From NCBI GenBank assembly GCA_008360955.1, contig LUCM01005940.1, positions 186,001-250,000 on the forward strand: 64,000 bases of DNA, in the 5' to 3' direction. This DNA is from Fasciolopsis buskii. Taxonomy: Eukaryota > Platyhelminthes > Trematoda > Plagiorchiida > Fasciolidae. The stretch's first letter is position 1; each line of letters opens with the position of its first letter. The notes below the pieces were generated by a model, which was given only the letters and a program-made list of their open reading frames with translations, searched no databases and had not been told where the DNA came from. Positions 25,720 to 38,229 of the stretch are shown here, one piece after another. Both the position numbers and the translations under genes were made by a program.

Positions 25720-27430
25720 GAGAAATCGACTTTCGTTTCTGCTTCGAAGAAAGGTGGGTAAATCCATGTCGGGCGTGGGAACTACATTCAACCTAGACAA
25801 GCGAACTCTATGAAACAATGCGGATAGTAGATAACCTTAATCACTTTCGGTTATTACGGAAGTTTTTACTAAACAAAATGTGTAAGAATGATATGAGCCA
25901 TGTTCATCATAGATCGGCCGTCGAACTTGATTGTTAGGCGATAAGTATTCTAAGCACAGTCTAGATATCATTCGTGTGCATTAGCACATCTTGCTATCAA
26001 TTCCGTCTACTCGCACCCATTAGTGTCTGGTGGATATGCTTGAGTAAAACGGTCTCACAACTAATTGCAATGGGCAACACTTAGGTTTATATGCAACTAC
26101 TTTGAAAAGACAGATATACAACATGAGTGACTTTCGATGGTGGGAAAATGAGATCACTTCTATCAACTTATCTATAATCAATAATACTAAATCGATGTTA
26201 CTATGGCTATCTTTCGATGTTGTTTGGTGCCTAGCTTTTTTGGTTGGATGAAATGAATAATATTTTCATCCATGAAGTAACAAATGGATCAACAATTTGA
26301 GGCTTACGGTTTCACGTAATATTTCCGAAGACCATCAAATTGAGCTAGTCACGTGGCTTCAGTCGCAGGCTTGATGATCGTATGTGAGCATTAGAGAACT
26401 ACGCCTCGAACACGTGTTGGCACGTTCGCGATGCTTTGATGAGAAATTTGAAACCAGATGTAGTTATGAAAACTGCACAATATCACATGTTTCAGCCAAG
26501 TTGTACCTTTGGAGCAAACGAATATCTGCTCCATGAATTGCTAGATTGTAATTCTCCTCCCGTGGAAATTTGCTTGGTTTTAAACTAATCAATAAACATG
26601 ATAAAAAGACCACATATCATACTACGAAGCCAGATATCTCTACACGAAGTCATGTTGCGTGGTTGTTGTATCACAAATGGCAACTCGGCTGACATTATGT
26701 CCTGACACTTTCAGGTCACATATTAATTTGTAAAAACTTTACTCACATACTAACTCGCTTTTTGATTTCGCGGAACCGCTTTTCGACAGTTGACTTCGTG
26801 GATTATATTATGCGTCATGCAAAATTGCAAGAACTCAGTTCAACTTTTTCTCCTGTTAGATTTCAACCTTCTTTGTCATGATGTCAGTCCAAATACCTAG
26901 GGATGGTCGAGTATGAGTGTCTTAGGCTCCGACTAATGCACTTACCATGGACAATTCTCGAAATGCTTCCAAATGACCGGCGTCTAACAAACCTTCTGCT
27001 ACTTACTGCCTTCTAGTGGCAGTGGGATTTTTATAAACGTTTGGGGACGAGTGCCCCATGCCTTCCACTTAAGTGACTGATCTTTTTTAGTCAGTAGAGA
27101 GCGGATGGATAAATTCTTATTCCTAACCAACCAGAGGCGACGTACGAAGAATAGCACTGTATGCTCACTCCTATCCATGATGTTGGGGTGCTTTGGGCAC
27201 CCAGGATGTCTAGCCCCATCCAAACGAGATACGAACTTGACAATCAGCCACTGATCCGTTCGGACTGTCTAGCTGCCGTGTTGGTTAGACCATTTGATCA
27301 TCAGCTACAGGAAGGGTAGCCGAATCCAAACCCCTACTTCAATATGGGTAGCCCAACAGTATTCACTCCACAGAGGAATCATGGATCCCGATAGATAGCA
27401 GATGATTGTAGAGAGGTAGAACGACGGTCG
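25720..27430. other. Noncoding stretch, no gene recognised
   Basis: No supportable gene. The stretch 27030-27420 is richer in G+C than its surroundings and could be an old repeat, but no second copy was found in the window. Confidence 0.45.
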
Positions 27431-27435
27431 TAGCA

Positions 27436-27461
27436 TGTGTGTGTGTGTGTGTGTGCGTGCG
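27436..27461 (+). repeat. (TG)n microsatellite
   Basis: About ten TG units followed by cgtgcg. It creates two artificial cysteine-valine frames starting at 27435 and 27437, which should be ignored. Confidence 0.9.
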
Positions 27462-27469
27462 GTGAGCTC

Positions 27470-28080
27470 TACAAGCTGCTTCTTTTACTTTCACCATCCT
27501 TGCTTAGTGTTTTCATCATTCGCCGTATTTGTGATGGCACAAATTCTGTGCACAGATTTGCACACATGCACAGATGCCGGTCCACATTCTCCTATGTCCA
27601 GGATGACAAGTTTAACGAGTGAGTAACAATGATGAGCAAAATGTTGCTTAGTTACTGCTTCGTTTCCGATCGCCGTAAGATGTGGCCAAATGTCTCTGAT
27701 CGGCATTGCTGACCTCGTTAAGTGAGTTGGTTGTCATCGAAGTGTTGTCTTCTTGTTTCGTCATTGGAAGTCTAAAAACGGCGACCAAAATTACCTTGCA
27801 TTCTGAAATTCTTAGCTCACAGTGAGTGGATTTCGTAGCCATTGGCAAGTTGACACGAGCATTGGCTCGAAAGCTGATGAGGCTACAGATCAACTAGGCA
27901 ATGAACAAGTAAGAGCAGTGATTTGTACTCAAGCCGTTAAATCGAAGTATGTAATAAAAAGAACTTAATGTGATTGGATAAAGCAGAGAGAAATGATTTG
28001 GGGTGTACCACACACGACCCGTAAACGATGGACGTCCTGTATCACTTACTGTCGGGTACAGGGTATGTACTGGAGTGGAG
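27470..28080. other. Noncoding stretch, no gene recognised
   Basis: Overlapping frames on both strands (60-81 codons), none recognised. A symmetrical phrase set (tttgcacacatgcacag, tctgtgcacagatttgcac) near 27545-27575 forms small palindromes, probably chance. Confidence 0.4.
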
Positions 28081-28087
28081 GATCGGC

Positions 28088-28412
28088 CAGGGGAGTTGAA
28101 GAACAACCACAAATTGTCTGTTCGTTTGCGTTTCCCTGCACATCAGTTGCACGAACAGGCACTTGTGTGAACGAATTGGCGGGTACCGCCCTGCACGGCT
28201 GTGCCCTGGAACCAGTAGGTCACGCAATAGTGCAGTGGTTTCGTGACAGGCACAGACTAACCACACCGTGGATGTGTCGCATGCTTTTCGCACGCCGTAT
28301 AAAATCAGGGGTGGACAGTCTAGGTTGGTAAATTCTTGTGTCTTGAGCACAGCGAAAGCTGCCAGGATCGGTCTTCTTAATCCTCCACTATGTGTTCAAA
28401 AACAGTTTATGA
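28088..28412. repeat. Dispersed repeat, family E, copy 2 with halves inverted
   Basis: 28088-28118 (ccaggggagttgaagaacaa and on) matches the end of the 11482-11580 unit in reverse complement. 28342-28412 (cttgagcacagcgaaagctg and on) matches its beginning in direct orientation. The 220 bp between are G+C-richer than the flanks and contain a frame on each strand of about 100 codons, without recognisable motifs. This is either two partial copies in opposite orientation or an inverted rearrangement. The class is unknown. Confidence 0.4.
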
Positions 28413-28424
28413 AGATTAAGATGG

Positions 28425-30730
28425 GATATAAAAGACTTTTTGGCTTTCCGTGAACGTGATGGTTGTCACTGTAAGTAATATATTGATGCCGGGTAGGTGA
28501 GTCCGCGGTCAAAATTATTGCTAATTATACGCTACTCTGAGGTAGCAGACGAAACGATTCCTTGATAAACCCGAGAAAAATTGTGCTCAGAGAATTGTGG
28601 AATGATGGGTGATTTACTGTACTCCATAAACAAAAAATGAAAGGATAATCTGTGAAGCTGAAAGCGTTTAATGCAACCCAAAGGGGAAAAATGATCCCGT
28701 TTTCAAATTGCGCCCATCATATCTGGCGACCGACAAAAATTTATCTAGAAATTATGTTTCTTATCTTGAATGCATGAACGTCGAGCGTCAGGAAAATATC
28801 ACGAACTGACCTCCTTGCAAAACATTTAGCATTCTGGGTAATCAACGAAACATAATTGATTGGCTGTCAATTCTGCATTGGGACCCACAAATGACCCTCA
28901 AATTTCGCCATAATGGGTCTATTTATGGTTCAGAATTTAGCCGTTCGAAACCAAATCAATGCCACTGACAGTTTCTAAGCTCATACAATGTCAACGGTGG
29001 AGTAACGGACGCTTTCCGATTTCCCTCAATTTTGGTACTACGAAACTGGTCACATGTGACATAAGATCACGGGGACAGAATGGATTGTTAGGACGAACCA
29101 AACTGTCTTGTACATGTAGACAATCGATCACCCAGTCGTCAAGTTCTCTGACCACTACAATTGACAGACTCGAAAGAGGAGAATACTTACACGTTATCGG
29201 CTTATACGAATCGATAACTATTGATTTATTCGCACGCAAGCCGATATGCAACAATAAATATGATTGTAAATTGTTCAAGAGACTGGCCTATCAGCAACCA
29301 TACTAGGTCTTTGCTCAAATAATGTTCCTATACGTGTGTGTATGATCGTCACGTTATGCTAGTTTCAGTGTTTTGTGAAATTTTTCAAACAACTGTTGAG
29401 TTGTTTGTCTAGTGTTGTAACAACATTCACATAAAAGTATTCCTCGTCTACTCGGAATTTTGCAGAAATCCAATACATGATCGGAACAGAACGGAACTAA
29501 AGATGAGGCCCAAACAAATCCAACGATTTGTTGATCCCGGGGAATGGTTAGTTTAATGTCTGCCAGGACTGTTAATCATTACAAGCTCCAATGATTTTTT
29601 GGACCGATCGATAAGAATCATCACGCCTAATGTGTGAAATAACAGGAGCAGCATGCTGACGGGGTAAACTATTACTAATTTTCAATGATTACAAATTGGT
29701 GTCGATCGTAGTTCAGACAGTTCGGATAATCTTGATTGTTCCGGTCAGAAACACTTTTCGAGCATGATTTCACATTTAAAGCTCACGTTTTTTGCAATTA
29801 CATTAGCGAAGATGTGATTTTGGCGTATTGCAGTCCGTGTGAATGTGCAAAACTATGTTTACTCGTCGCTGTGTTAGTTATTTTTGTTCGGCCCTCACAT
29901 GAAGTCTTTGTTATCCGTGTAAAGAACAAACATTTCTATGGTCAGCGATTGTTATCTCCGAGTAACCTCTAGGCCGAATCGTTATAGCTCAAGTTGATGA
30001 ACAGAGCACTCTTTGAGGTGCTTTCATTTGTCGCCTCTTATATTTTCCGGTTGAGTCAAGTCTATCATCTGCCAATAGTCGGGCGGGCCATGATGCATGT
30101 TTGCAATCAATAATTCTCTCGTATTTATTAGTTTGTAACCAATCTTCAATCCTGTAAATTTGTTATAGCAACAGTACCGAAGGCTAGGAATATTCGAAAT
30201 CTAGCTTATTACTCGGCGAAAACATCAAGATAAATTCCATTCCTCGGTGACGAATCGAAGAACAGCCACGTTAGTCGTATTCATTCGGCCAAAAAATCAA
30301 GAATTTTTTATGACAAAAAAACAAATTCAGATGAAGTGCAGAAATTTAGTTGTGAAATATTTCTTCATTCCAAATGTATAAAACTTCATGTGGACCTCAG
30401 CTGGTCTATCTATATTTCCTTACAGTTCGGGAAAAATTAATGCAAGAAATTTTGATGAGATTTGTCATTGGATGGGCCGAATTACTTGTGGAGCTCCCAC
30501 CAATTAGCAATGAAACATTAGCGTCATGTAGCATTGTCAGAAAAAAAATATTCCTTTGGTCATCTTCTGAGAAGCGCTTAAATGAAGCATCCAAATATTT
30601 GCAGTTGTTAAATCTAAGAATTGCTGAGCCAAATTGTGTCATCTCGATTGATTACTACTTATCTCTAGGGCACACATATACGCACGTGGTATTAAGCTTT
30701 TGATGAGTACTTTCATTGTTCATCGGACAA
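28425..30730. other. Noncoding stretch, no gene recognised
   Basis: A 115-codon plus-strand frame (28959-29306) and a 95-codon minus-strand frame overlap each other, and neither shows a family signature. No repeat match was seen. Confidence 0.45.
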
Positions 30731-30731
30731 C

Positions 30732-31131
30732 AGATGACGTGGCAACGTGGGATGAGAAAATGTACAGCGAACTTAGGTAAAGTATGTGTCTCACTTCTTC
30801 ATCGTTGGGGTTCGAAAGACCGGTCAGTTAGTTGGCTGGAGACACGGGATGACAAGGCAATGAACCGTGAATAGTGGCGATCGCGTTATCATTTTCTGTC
30901 AAATCAGAATGATTGGAGGAGTGCGTTTACACAGTTAGACTGTGTTCCGTGTGTTGGCTGCAGCAGTATCTTATCTTTTCCCGCCTGTGTAGGTCTACTC
31001 CCTGTTCCTCTTGAATATCTAATTTTCCCATAGAAACGTGCAACTGTAGGTAAAAGGCAGCGGTCAGTGAGACTTGCCTTGCTGTATAACGCTGAACAAT
31101 GATGTTGACGATAATGATGACGGTGGTGGTT
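30732..31131 (+). mobile_element. 5'-truncated RTE-like element, 3' end only
   Basis: It begins within the C-terminal coding region, with MTWQRGMRKCTANLGKVCVS readable from about 30733 and a frame shift after. It continues through the phrase ccgtgaatagtgg, the shared tgttccgtgtgttggct block and tcttatcttttccc. It ends with cgctgaacaatgatgttgacgataatgatgac, a GAT-rich tail. It is homologous to 2895-3262 throughout. 5' truncation is the usual outcome of incomplete target-primed reverse transcription. No target-site duplication could be confirmed by eye. Confidence 0.8.
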
Positions 31132-31134
31132 AGC

Positions 31135-31735
31135 GAATGGCAGATATTCAGAATCATCGAAAGCGAAATAAGATAAAATGGTCAACAACTTACCCAAGAG
31201 ATATGCTGAACACAGTATACGAAACAAGCAACTATTTACTTCATTCTTTATCTGAGGTAGGGTAGTCAAAAGAAACTGTAATTTAAATGTGCCACGAAAT
31301 CCTATCGACGAAGATATGCGTTTGCTAGTGCGAGATCAATAAGAAACTTCGAGAATGAGAAAACACCCAGTGATACGCAGCAAGTGCGTTTCAGTTCTTC
31401 AGGTAAACGTCAGTTGGAACCGCGTGACAGTCGTCGCAATTCGGAGAGTCTGTGAAATGTGACTGACCAGCTACCCGCCTAAACGCAATAAAAGTTACGC
31501 CTTTTAATTGACACACAAATCCGTGAATTCATCATACTTCTGTTGGTCCCGTTAGGTAAGACATATCTGCTGTACCTCTATCAATCAAATTTCTAGTAAA
31601 CATGACCTATTCGCATTCTGTGACTGTCACGTTGTCGTTGTTTCTGGCGACAAGGCAAATTATCAATGAGTCGCATATGACCGTGGTTAGCAGCAGAGGA
31701 AATCCAAAGCAAAGTGAGGCAAAAAATAGTCAGAA
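31135..31735. other. Noncoding stretch, no gene recognised
   Basis: Nothing supportable. It lies between the RTE tail and the CR1-like element. The 5' limit of the latter may lie somewhat inside this stretch. Confidence 0.4.
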
Positions 31736-31739
31736 ACCG

Positions 31740-33050
31740 CCTATGGTAATTTGTTCGAAACCGTCATATCTAGACGAATTCGGCCCATCGCCTTACCATC
31801 TTCCGGTCTTAAATTTACAGTGTGTTGTGCTTAAACGCCTGGTTTCTGCCATTTATCCTCCTGATCACCCATTTCAGTTTGCCTGTAAATCTAACCGGTC
31901 TACTAACCAGACGCTATCGCATCCCTTATTCATCACGCTTGTAATTCCTTAGACACAAGGTTAAAATCCGTGCGTTGTGCCCTTCTAAACCGTTCGTAAG
32001 CATTTGACTTGGTCCCACGGTCTCTTTAACTACACAAACTGGAAACATTTGGTTGTCCCAAGCCTTTATCAATATGGCTGTCTGGTTACTTTACAAAACG
32101 AACCAAGTACACACGAATCGGCTGTATGATTTCAAAACCGTTGATTAATAACTCAGGCTTGTTTCGGGGAGCTGGTCTTTTCTCTGCTTCCCTCAGCGAC
32201 TTATCAACCAGCTCACCCTATCATCTACTTAAGTATTCTGATGATGTTGCCCCTTCTCAAGCCGTTTCGAACAACGACGATTTTCAGTTTTTATAACAAC
32301 TTATCTTCTATCAAGGATTTCTCTTCACGAGCTCGTTTAAATCCCAACATATCTAAATGTTTCGAATGTCTGTTCTCTCTCCCTCGGTCGGCTTACTCAT
32401 CCGAAACGTCTTCCAACAACTCAAAATCTCTTACCATGGTTGATTCTGTGAAATATCTAGGAATTACTCTGAAGTGGACTTCTCACATTTCTGCCTGTGC
32501 AGTGAACCTCCGACGGTTGTCAATTCAAGTCAGAAAGCTTCGGCACTACGTGGTGAAACGAAGCCCCATCCACCGTTTTGTATACCAATGCGTTTTTCAA
32601 ATCCTTCTTTACTTCGCACCTGTAATGTTTCCAGGTTTACTTAGGAAAGACTTCAAAATTCTTCGTTGGGAGCTGTCAATTATTAGCCGTGTGTCCTTCC
32701 GACCACTGCGAGAGTGGTCCATTAATCAATGATCAATGCCTATCCCTATTGAAAAAAATTTGTTCACGAAATGCTTTCAGTTCGCACGCATCTTCTGTAC
32801 ATCAGTATTTCAAAGTCCCGCTCTCATATTCCAACACGTGACAGGCTGTGATCGTGTTTCAGCGAAATTCCTGAGCAACCTATCATAATGTGCTCAAATC
32901 ATTCCTCGATGAGTTTCCATTTTATTTTTGCAAGTTGACGAGTGTAACATGTTCTTATTGTTTCCCCATGATTTTGGACTGAAATACCATATTTTGTATG
33001 CAAAATTTTATACAACAAATTACAATATAAATCGAAAGAGACAAAATTAC
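31740..33050 (+). mobile_element. CR1-like non-LTR retrotransposon, partial and broken, family copy 1
   Basis: Reverse transcriptase sense begins near KPSYLDEFGPSPYHLPVLN (about 31755) and includes HPFQFACKSNRSTNQTL (about 31868-31920), the finger region with the FAYKxNRST pattern. After several stops and shifts the catalytic motif is intact as KYSDDVA, with YSDD at 32234-32245. The block to 32732 has SKCFECLFSLPRS, VKYLGITL, KWTSHISACAVNLRRLSIQV and FPGLLRKDFKILR, the thumb and C-terminal region of a CR1-like family. The 3' end (about 32830-33030) is shared with the inverse copy at 38.2 kb, including gcgaaattcctgagcaacc. Frame breaks near 31950, 32220 and 32270 inactivate it. Confidence 0.8.
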
Positions 33051-33054
33051 AGAC

Positions 33055-33600
33055 GAGCAGCACTCACTTCGAACACGTGACCTCTTTAAGGGTCATTTGT
33101 CGATCAACAAACAAAGAAAAAACAGACAACCTTCGGCGGAGATCGTTAGTTTACACCTAATCTGGCATTTCACAGTAAAATAGGAGCACTGTGTGATACA
33201 ACACTTTTCGTTGTGGTATTATACATTTCCATGAGCATTCGAAACGTGTTCGACCATTTAGTCACCCTTCAAAGTATAAATGGTTCAACTATTACCGTCT
33301 TTTAGCTTATGGATGCAGCCTGGGTTGTGCAAAAGCAATGCGATTCGAATGCTGGTGTTCTATTTCGTCTAACAATAGATGGCACGATTTAATTTACAAT
33401 AGCAAGCAATCTCACTTTAGTTGAAATTACACAATTTTAGATATTACAATGACTGGACACTGGGATTAGATGGATGATTCAAAGTTTTGATCATGACGTA
33501 ACGTTCCTGAATTTTATTACAACAAATCGATGTGAGCCAAATATCAGTTTCCTTACTTCAACATTTATCAAAAATTAAAACATATATCCAGTTGGCCGTT
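33055..33600. other. Noncoding stretch, no gene recognised
   Basis: AT-rich, with no frames or repeats worth calling. Confidence 0.5.
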
Positions 33601-33617
33601 TAAATGTCACCGTCTCC

Positions 33618-33830
33618 AATTGTCTATCTATCTATCTATTTATGTATATATCGATCTATCTTTCTATTTATCCACCAATCAGTGAATCAGTCATTCAACC
33701 AATCTGTCTGTCCGTTTTTTCCGTCCGTCTGTCTGCCTCTCTATCTTCTCAGATGTCTGTCTGTCTATCTGAGGTTCTGCCTCTCTGTCTGCTTATCTGT
33801 CTCTGTGTCTGCCCGTCAGTTCTGCGAATA
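33618..33830 (+). repeat. Decayed TCTA/TCTG tetranucleotide repeat
   Basis: It begins with clean TCTA units (ctatctatctatctattt) and drifts through TCCG and TCTG units to about 33830. It produces long serine-, cysteine- and leucine-rich frames on plus (33604-33882) that look like a secreted protein but are repeat artefacts. Confidence 0.85.
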
Positions 33831-33839
33831 TAAAAAATT

Positions 33840-34725
33840 GTTAATGTGTCGGATTTATTTCCACGTTGTCAGATATCCATAACAGCACACTTTTTTGATG
33901 CACAAAGCGGAATCTCAAATTATTGATATTTTTAGGAGTACCATTACTCACTGACATCCTTGATTTATCAGCAGACACGTAAATTTGTATCAGGATGAAC
34001 TTATTTGAGGATCATTTCTAGAAATCAATGTGATTTTGTCACCTCAATTTTAAGTTTCCCCCGGGGTGGTTTGAGATATGAATTTCAAATAAATTTAATA
34101 TATGGTGACCGGAAATGTAATTATATTGCTGTTATGTATCATTGTCTTTCTGAAATAAGGGCGCTGACGAATAACGCTTCATTTTAGTCCGCATGGTTGA
34201 TATGACTGATTATATAATTTCCTAGATTATCGATCATTCGATCAGATCTAATATCACTCGAGCGAGATTTACTGATACTCCTATTCCATTCTTCACGTAC
34301 TTAATAGCACGATCATCTGACAAACCACGTGAACGACGGGTATCTCATCTTAATCATGACTGCATCGGCCACGAGGAAGATGAACGAATGCCTCGAGGTG
34401 ATGATTGTTTAAGGTGGACCGTCGAGTCGTCAACTGGAACGGAAATGATTAGGGGTGTTCACAGTTTTAGTGCAATGCAACGCGTATTCCAAGCCAATCG
34501 CATTGTTACAATTGACGAACGTGACTGAGTAGTCACGTGCAGCTATTTCTTTTACCGAACGTCGGGATAATGGTATTGATGGATGTGCTGCTATTGTCGA
34601 TAGAAGTTCATGATGGCGTAATAGTAAATCAGGTCTCAAATCGTTTTGTAGGGATACGATAGATGGAATTTCCTCATAATTTTTCCGTCCAATGTCAGTC
34701 TGACGAATGGAGACTGTGTTAATTA
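33840..34725. other. Noncoding stretch, no gene recognised
   Basis: Short unrecognised frames only. Confidence 0.45.
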
Positions 34726-34727
34726 TT

Positions 34728-34905
34728 GGTTAAGGCATTCGACTCACAATCGTTCGTCCCGGGTTCGCATCTCAGTTGGGGCGCGGTGGATATGCACTGC
34801 TGATGATTCCTAACAAGCTGGATGAGACAGCTGTACAGTGCTTCCATGGTTTCTTTATGGTGAGCTGAGCGATGATCTGACGCGGTGAATTATTTCGTGA
34901 ATGTA
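34728..34905 (+). repeat. tRNA-like repeat, family B, copy 2
   Basis: The copy starts with a diverged head (attattggttaaggcattcg). It has the internal phrase gactcacaatcgttcgtccc, a B-box-like gggttcgcatctc at about 34760-34772, and the family tail (gcgcggtggatatgcact, gtacagtgcttccatggttt, gtgaattatttcgtgaa). Unlike copies 1, 3 and 4 it has no upstream companion segment, so the tRNA-like part and tail probably form the mobile unit. Confidence 0.7.
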
Positions 34906-34909
34906 TTAA

Positions 34910-37900
34910 CTGTTTGGTTGGTGGAAGCAGGTTATTAATGGCCTGGACTTTTGCACTACTTTTCGTCGATGGATGCAAATGATTTTATCCTCAGAAAGAA
35001 AAGATCAGTAAACGAAAAAAGCAAAGCATCGCTGACCTAAGTGGATCAGTTAATGGCGTTACCCGAACGACGGCGGACGATCTCCGTTGGCAACATTAAG
35101 CCTTCAGTCTAGCTGCTAACCTGAGGTGTCGAAGTGAATAGAGTGGGCGAATGAAAACTAGGACATTCTGAATCACGTGGTAGATGCAAGGATTCAGAGT
35201 ACATTTGAAGGCAGCGACAACGGCATGTGGAAATTAAATCATCGAACAAACAAGACCAGTCTTTTGCGTAAGGTAGGAAGACAGATAGTGTAATGAAATT
35301 CCCTAGAAGCAAACTAACAATCTTGTGGTTATCGTCAATCATCAGGTTTCCTCATTAGTTACCTAGTCAGGTCAAGTCAATTATTACTCTTATCTACCCT
35401 GATGCAGGTAAATTTTCAGCCTGAACACACTGTGATAACAAAAGCGGTTTGATAAAACTGGGATGGAACCCAATGAAAATGCCTAAATACTACAACTGGA
35501 GGTGAGCTCTGAGGTCATTGTCTACCGATTGGCGGTTCACGAATCAACAAACGAGGTAAAGAACAATACTGTCACTGTACATGGAGGTTTGAGAAACGAG
35601 GAGCTTAAATATGAAACGAGCAGAGGAATGGGGTGTGAGATGACAGTGTGTCGTGCTGGACAACACATTGGCTAAAATATCACCGCATTTTCGGAACCCT
35701 CGAGTGTACCAGGGTTAATTTTACTGCAACGTGTAAGCAATTTTAGAAATCGATGGGAGGACTGAAATCTTTCTATTTTAACCCGGTTTCGAGTACTGGA
35801 GACTAACAGGTAAAAGTTGACAATACATGAAGTGACAAATCGATGAATAATTGTATAAGATGCGCTAAAAATTGCAGTCTAAAGGCTAGGCAGGAGTGTC
35901 TGTGCACTGTGTACCACAGATTCCACATACTTGGTCTAGTTACCACCCCAGTCAGCGGACTACGGTGTGATATCAAACTAGACTCATCACGTTTGCTCAT
36001 TCCTACTAATTTGGAGGAGATTCTAATGCCCACCTAGCTAGTGGTACTAGTACGACTGGACAACTAAGTAACGGGATGCACAAATGGCAAGCTGAAATAA
36101 CTGCCGGACTGGTTGTGAGCAGTGGGGTAAGTGTTTTCCATCATCTGCCTGAAATCTGTTTGCAGTACTGAGCGATTTCGGTATTTATTGGACAATTATT
36201 CTACGGCTTATTTTATTGAAAACATAAAACCACAGAAAGCAAAATCAATATCTTAGAAACCCAAACAAACTTATTTATGCATTCTACTGACCGCTAAACA
36301 CCGGCAAAATGCGCTATTGGAAGCCGGAATAAATAGCACAAAGTATGGAGCTGCCTTATAACTGTTCTAGTCGGTTCCAGTCTTACTAAAGAATCCCCCA
36401 GTGGAAGAGACAAACATTTATTCACTCGATGCATAGCTACTGGGCTATCAAGTCACATGACTAGGTTACACAATTCACACTTGGTGTGCGATTACTGTGG
36501 TCGACAAATTTTATTCGTTCTCCCCTGACCGATGCGTACTCATTCAGTTCTGGTTAGCTGCTTAAAAATGGCTAGTGCCAAATACATGACGGACAAGGTA
36601 ATGACAAACAACACGGAAAATTCTGCTATGAATAGCTGCCCTATATATGTTTTAGACTAATTCCCTGCTCACGTAGTCACAATCCGTAACATGGATACAA
36701 TAATTAATTCTAACCAACAAAATTGTAATCTTCCGGGGTATACTTTTCAGGATCAATTTTGAGATTATTCGCAATTATGTGAAATTCACAGGGTACCATA
36801 AAGCAAGCCCAATTTCCTTAGCATTTGTCAAACAGTGAATTGATTGATACAAGCTAAATTCATCTTTCGAAGCAATTCGTCACAGACCACTGTTTAATGA
36901 CATTGAGTTGGATTTTTAACAGATTTATTCAATTTCAGTTGAAGTCGAGGTGACATTATCAGTGTCACCTTCCTCGATTGGTGATTAAACGTTTGCTATC
37001 TAAGCGCCGATCTCGACTAGCAGAACTTCAAGAAAATTGGGTCAGATTTGCTCAAAAGACCAAACAAATAGATTCCTAACGAATAAACGAGCAGACCTGT
37101 GCTCGACCGGTCTACTGACGCATGTACATTTGTAGCGAGTACGGGGAAAAAAGCGTTCGGCTTTTTCTGACCTGGCGCACTAAAAGTAAACACGTGACTC
37201 ATTGCGAAAGATCAATATAAAAAAGCATAGGATTATGCTATTTGCCTACGTAGCAATACTGCAGGGATTTTCGGATCCCATTGTGCGCGAGTAATGGCTT
37301 GTTGGAAGAAACCCATTTGTTCTCTAATTTTGTAAAACACACAAAGCAGTACTACGTAAAGGCGATTCCCGAAGCTGACTTACCGCGAGTCCATTTTTTA
37401 AACATATCATACCAAAAGATATAGGATAATAACAGTATTATGTGGCATTGATCCAGCTGGCTATTACTAACCTCATTGCGATGGCGGTTTCCCATGACGA
37501 TGAGACGATATGAGAGGACTAGATGAAACATACGAGAAAAGAAGAAAACAAATTAGGATTTGAGGCCCAAGTGATCGTAAAATTCAAGTCTATACGGCAT
37601 GCTAATTCCTTGACCGAAAGTTCAGTCTTCACCAAGACCTGAAGATCTAAGTACGCAAAGAATGGTTTACCCCGGGGGAGGGGGGAGATGACACCTACTG
37701 GTTTCTTAGAATGGAACAGCAGGAATACATTGTTCCGTAAATTGGGAATTAGGTGGACACATGCCACTAATTTCGAAGATTCGTGAAAACCTCGTGTAAA
37801 CGTAAATTTTGAGACTGTGGACAAATAGAACGCAATCACCGTCATGCTCGGTCTATCCGGGTTGCTTTTTAGATAGATATATTTTATATGAAATCCACAA

Positions 37901-38225
37901 GGAGATCCAGGAGAACGTTGTTTAGGTGTGAAACGATGGGGCATAGTTGCGCCGGTTTCACAGAAGCAAATCAAATTCTTAGCCCACCTATAACGGAGGT
38001 ATCAACGCAACTTTCAAGACCAACATCATGCTCATCAAGCACGAAATAAAATACCGGCGGATGACGTTTTGCTTTGGTCACTTGGAAACCGTCAGTGCGT
38101 AAATTCTGTGGAAAGGATAGTAGCGTTTTATCTCCCTCCTAACATGTTAAAGCCCTAGGAATGCATTTGGACCCGTTCCATGCAAAAAATGGTTTCCGAT
38201 AAACTTCATCTCTATGTGACCAGAT
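34910..38225. other. Noncoding stretch, no gene recognised
   Basis: About 3.3 kb. The longest frame (37519-37974, minus, 151 codons) has no recognisable motif and contains a GC-rich run read as PLPRG; it is not supported as a gene. Other frames are short and overlapping. No repeat match was seen. Confidence 0.45.
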
Positions 38226-38229
38226 CTGT

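Noticed and set aside
33604..33882. Cysteine- and serine-rich frames that look like a secreted peptide
   Set aside because: They lie in the TCTA/TCTG tetranucleotide repeat and end where it ends.
37519..37974. Longest single minus-strand frame in the window (151 codons)
   Set aside because: No recognisable domain, no transposon motif, no clear start context or splice sites; one frame of this length by chance is plausible in 64 kb.
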